Assembly: GCA_008638375.1 (NCBI GenBank)
Contig: CM018031.1
Coordinates: 62,207,688 to 62,271,687 of the forward strand
Source of the DNA: Nyssa sinensis
Taxonomy: Eukaryota; Streptophyta; Magnoliopsida; Cornales; Nyssaceae
Length of the DNA: 64,000 bases
Reading direction: 5' to 3'
A program made the position numbers and the translations under genes. This document shows positions 61,207 through 64,000 of this stretch, in pieces. The first letter of the stretch is position 1. Each line of letters opens with the position of its first letter. Below the pieces are notes generated by a model, which did not search any database, had not been told where the DNA came from, and saw only the letters and a list, made by a program, of their open reading frames with translations.

Positions 61207-62698
61207 AAATTCTCTATTCATTAATATTTATTGTTTCTTTTACTTTCTGTGTAGTACTACTGATTTAAAATATCATTAATAGGATGCTTACTGGACTACC
61301 TAGAAAATAATTATTACATAATCTTTGATTTTACCTTTTTTTTGTTAGGTTTACTTGTGCGAGAAGTTGTCGCTTGTCAATGAGATGTACTTTGCTATCA
61401 CTCTTGATCGTGCAAGTGCTGGTCCTGTATGTTTCCAAATTGACTCTTGTATCTTTATTTTTTATTTACATTTGCTTTCCACATGTTTTTGGTGTTTAAT
61501 TATTCTTGTTGATATACGAATTCTATAAGTTTGAGAAAAAAATAGTTTTCTCTGGCATTCTGGGTAAATTTGAATCTAGTGGTTTTTAAAAAAAATTCTC
61601 CCATGATCTATTGCATTAGTCACGAAGTCATTTTTATATAATCTGCACGAATTCATATCACTTTTTGGATGGATTTTCAGCAGAGTGAATGTGTGGAATG
61701 AAATAATCTGAAAAGAAATGTTCTCCTATAACTTATAGAAGGAGGATTGAACCCTTAATTTTTTTGTTCCTCATTATGAAATTCTTTTTTAGTATACATG
61801 GTGGAACACCAAGCACTAGACTTTGTTAGAAATTTTATGAATATGGAGGTAGCCATAATTTCGGTGTGCGCTCGTGCGCGCCCTGGACCAGCTTTTATCT
61901 TTGGGGTCTATGGTCTTTACTCTTCAGGAAGTGCGTATAATGACACTGGATGTGCTCCACTTTAAAAGAATCGATTTTTTGTGCTTCTCATTTTATTCAC
62001 ATTAAGGATTGTGATTACAATTATCTTATAAAAAAACATTTTATTCTCATTGTGGAGTCTGTTCTTATAGATAGGCCATAAGATGATACATTGGGTTTGC
62101 ATAGTAATCAGTGAGCTGTTTTTATTAACTTATAGTCTTATACAACTGTAACACATCTAAAGGCAGGATTTAGATTTTTTTAGTGCCAATAAGGAATAGA
62201 TCCTAGGAAATGAAGAACATGAACAAGAAATGCTGGCCACGGTTTATGCCTGGAAGCAACAACCATGTATTTGAGTGTATAAATTGTAATCATGATGATC
62301 TTTATGATAATCTCTTTATTTAGCAGTGAGAGGTCCCCATTCTTTCCCCACTTTTGTTCGCGTTCCCTCCTTTGTTTCCTCTTATTTTCTATTGTGATCA
62401 TCGTCATCATTATTATCACTATACTTTTCAAAAACGTGTATTGGAAGCCGTATCGTTTTTTAAAAAATGCATATCATATCATGTATCCTAAGATATGTAT
62501 AATTTTATAAAAAATACATTTATATATATATATATATATAATGTTTAAAATAATATAAATAACATTTTAATTCACTTGTCATAAAAATTAGACATATAAA
62601 TTATTATTATTTATCCAACAATTAAAAATCAAAGTGGTATCAAGCATAGTTGTTTCATTTATCAAAGTTATTGTCTCATGTATCATAAGATACACTCA

Positions 62699-62734
<36 letters not shown>

Positions 62735-64000
62735 TATAAAATCATAAAAATAATATTTCAACTTATAAAAAAAAAAACTTAAATTTTATATAATACAAGA
62801 ATCAAGATTTATAAATAGTACAAGTTTCAAACTAAAATTTAATAATTCAAGTTTTCAACACAGTTCATCAATATCAAAATTTAAAGACAAAATCCAAAAT
62901 AATTCATTTTTATAATCCATTTCATTTTTTCAATGGCATCGATATTATCGTGGTCATCATATGCGAACAATTTTACTCCCTTTTTCTTCTTCAACTTCTT
63001 GTATATGCTCTCTCCTCATCCTCTCAAAATACTTACTTTTCTTTTTTTTTTGTTTGAAGAAAAATCTTTAGGCGCTACAAAGATGTAATATAAAACCAAC
63101 AAAAAAAAAAAAGATTTCATGTATATAACAAAACAAAAAAGAGAGGTCAAAACGATGTTATTTAATCTGATTGCACGTATCACATGTATTGCGTGTATTG
63201 AAACTTATTGTTAGATACGCATTACATATCGTGTGATACGGTACAAAAAGATACAACTATAAGATACATATTGTTTTATGTCCATATCGAAATGTATCGT
63301 AAGATATGTATCACGTATTGTAAGATATTAACAATTATGATCATCACCTCTATATCTGATGATGACTTGTCCAGTCTTCCTCATTTGTCTCATTCCCCTA
63401 ACCCTTGCATTGTGATTTTGCAAAAATAACATGGGTTCTTTTGACATGCACATGAATGGGTTAACACCTCATGGTTCAATCTTTTCCTTTTTTTTTTTTT
63501 CTTTCTGCCCCATGTTAGTTTTTTGCCGATCTGTTGCAGTTTGCATGCTGTTCCATGAAATTAGATTTTTATAATGAATAACACCACATTCAAGTGGCTT
63601 CTATTTTTGTTTGTCACCTCGTTTACTTTATCAATGTTTGCATCCAATAATTTTTTTTTAAATTTTTATCAACGTAAAAATGATTGTTCTAAGCCTAAGG
63701 TTCTTATTGGCATATCCTGTTCTCCAGCTAATAATTGCCTGTCGAAAGGGAGGAACCAGCATCGAAGACCTTGCAGAGAAATTTCCTGACATGATTATTA
63801 AGGTTGTTATTTGTCCATTTTTTTCCTCCACATGTTAATGTTGCCATTGGCAATGTCTTGTACTTTTGGCTAATGGATTCTAGATTTGTTTCTGCCTAGG
63901 TACCTATTGATGTTTTTAAAGGAATTACGGATGAAGATGCTGCCAAAGTCGTAGATGGTTTGGCTCCCAAGGTGGCTGATCGAAATGGCTCGATTGAACA
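57083..64000 (+). CDS. Succinyl-CoA ligase [ADP-forming] beta subunit, mitochondrial (7 exons seen, 3' end outside window)
   Basis: Exons 57083-57184, 57645-57755, 58136-58247, 59231-59295, 61349-61426, 63728-63802 and 63900 to the window edge join in frame (about 214 residues) with GT-AG borders. Residues 1-27 are basic with no acidic residue ([20 protein letters not shown]), fitting mitochondrial import. Then comes the ATP-grasp domain of the family: [94 protein letters not shown]. It forms succinate plus ATP from succinyl-CoA with the alpha subunit in the TCA cycle. The C-terminal ligase domain lies beyond the edge. No disabling change was seen in the part present. Confidence 0.95.
59747..60320. 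mobile_element. MITE-like element with duplicated 3' end, succinyl-CoA ligase intron 4
   Basis: The left end ACGGTCTGTTTAGATTG matches the reverse complement of two successive right ends, ACAGTTCGTTTGGAATAG (ending near 60181) and ACAATTCATTTCGAATGG (ending near 60310), each followed by AAATGAATTACTAAT. It looks like an element whose terminal ~130 bp was duplicated. No target-site duplication was found. Confidence 0.5.
61098..61193 (-). mobile_element. LINE 3'-end stub next to a C21 tract
   Basis: A T-run, then CTTGATAGGTAAATGATATT and GTATATATGAAAACCGCATG, match in style the 3' ends of LINEs A-C (T-run then GATAAGTAA-like). Only about 75 bases remain before a C21-A10 homopolymer at 61173-61203. 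It lies in succinyl-CoA ligase intron 4. Confidence 0.4.
62419..63339. mobile_element. Non-autonomous hAT element rich in CGTATC motifs (family copy 2)
   Basis: It is colinear with 45898-46749: AAACGTGTATTGGAAGCCGT near the left end, TTTATCCAACAATTAAAAAT and TCAAAGTGGTATCA in the body, then AAGATACATATTGTTTTATG and TAACAATTATG at the right end. The flanks are near-matching ATTATCAC/ATCATCAC (decayed 8-bp duplication). Left boundary is approximate. It lies in succinyl-CoA ligase intron 5. Confidence 0.75.
62701..62731. repeat. (TA)n microsatellite inside the hAT copy 2
   Basis: A perfect TA run of about 30 bases; the same element has another TA run at 62521-62540, and copy 1 has TA runs at the matching places. 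Confidence 0.8.

Noticed and set aside
1..64000. tRNA or rRNA genes, CRISPR arrays, bacterial operons, organelle DNA insertions, endogenous viral sequence
   Set aside because: I looked for cloverleaf-like tRNA heads, spaced direct repeats and typical viral or organelle motifs. Only SINE-like A/B boxes were seen, and the DNA is plainly plant nuclear.

Overview
The window is nuclear DNA from a dicotyledonous, probably woody, flowering plant. The evidence is long AT-rich introns with GT-AG junctions, plant-only gene families (a plastid RNA-editing factor of the MORF family, phospholipid:sterol acyltransferase, a pollen-type calmodulin-binding TPR protein), L1-type LINE fragments with plant zf-RVT domains, and many plant-type MITEs. 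The species cannot be fixed from the sequence. Splice sites were placed by hand from reading-frame continuity and remembered protein families; nothing was aligned or searched.

Layout. 1-5107: MORF2-like gene (+), 4 exons; its 3.2 kb third intron holds a tandem array of about 5.6 copies of a ~408-bp unit. 6541-28678: PSAT1-like phospholipid:sterol acyltransferase (+), 15 exons over 22 kb, introns loaded with four 5'-truncated LINEs, an older reverse-transcriptase pseudogene, a Stowaway MITE, a Mutator-like MITE, a SINE and simple repeats. Exon 4 carries an apparent 1-bp insertion that breaks the frame just after the catalytic serine. 31800-35585: Rho GDP-dissociation inhibitor (-), 5 exons. 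38145-47861: NPGR2-like TPR protein (-), 5 exons, with a SINE-like hairpin element and two hAT elements in introns. 47862-57082: about 9 kb with no supportable gene, filled by AT-rich DNA and non-autonomous transposons (hAT, PIF/Harbinger and others), several with clear target-site duplications. 57083 to the right edge: mitochondrial succinyl-CoA ligase beta subunit (+), first 7 exons, cut by the window end.

The genes do not form a pathway. MORF2 acts in plastid RNA editing, PSAT1 in sterol-ester formation at the ER, the ligase in the mitochondrial TCA cycle. RhoGDI and NPGR2, adjacent and co-oriented, both belong to families linked to polar cell growth, but neighbourhood in a plant genome is weak evidence of a shared role.

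I found no convincing new molecular system. The points most worth checking are the PSAT1 frameshift, the 408-bp intronic array, a 182-bp SINE-like insertion containing a perfect 33-bp inverted repeat, and repeat families whose copies sit in different genes of this window with intact target-site duplications.
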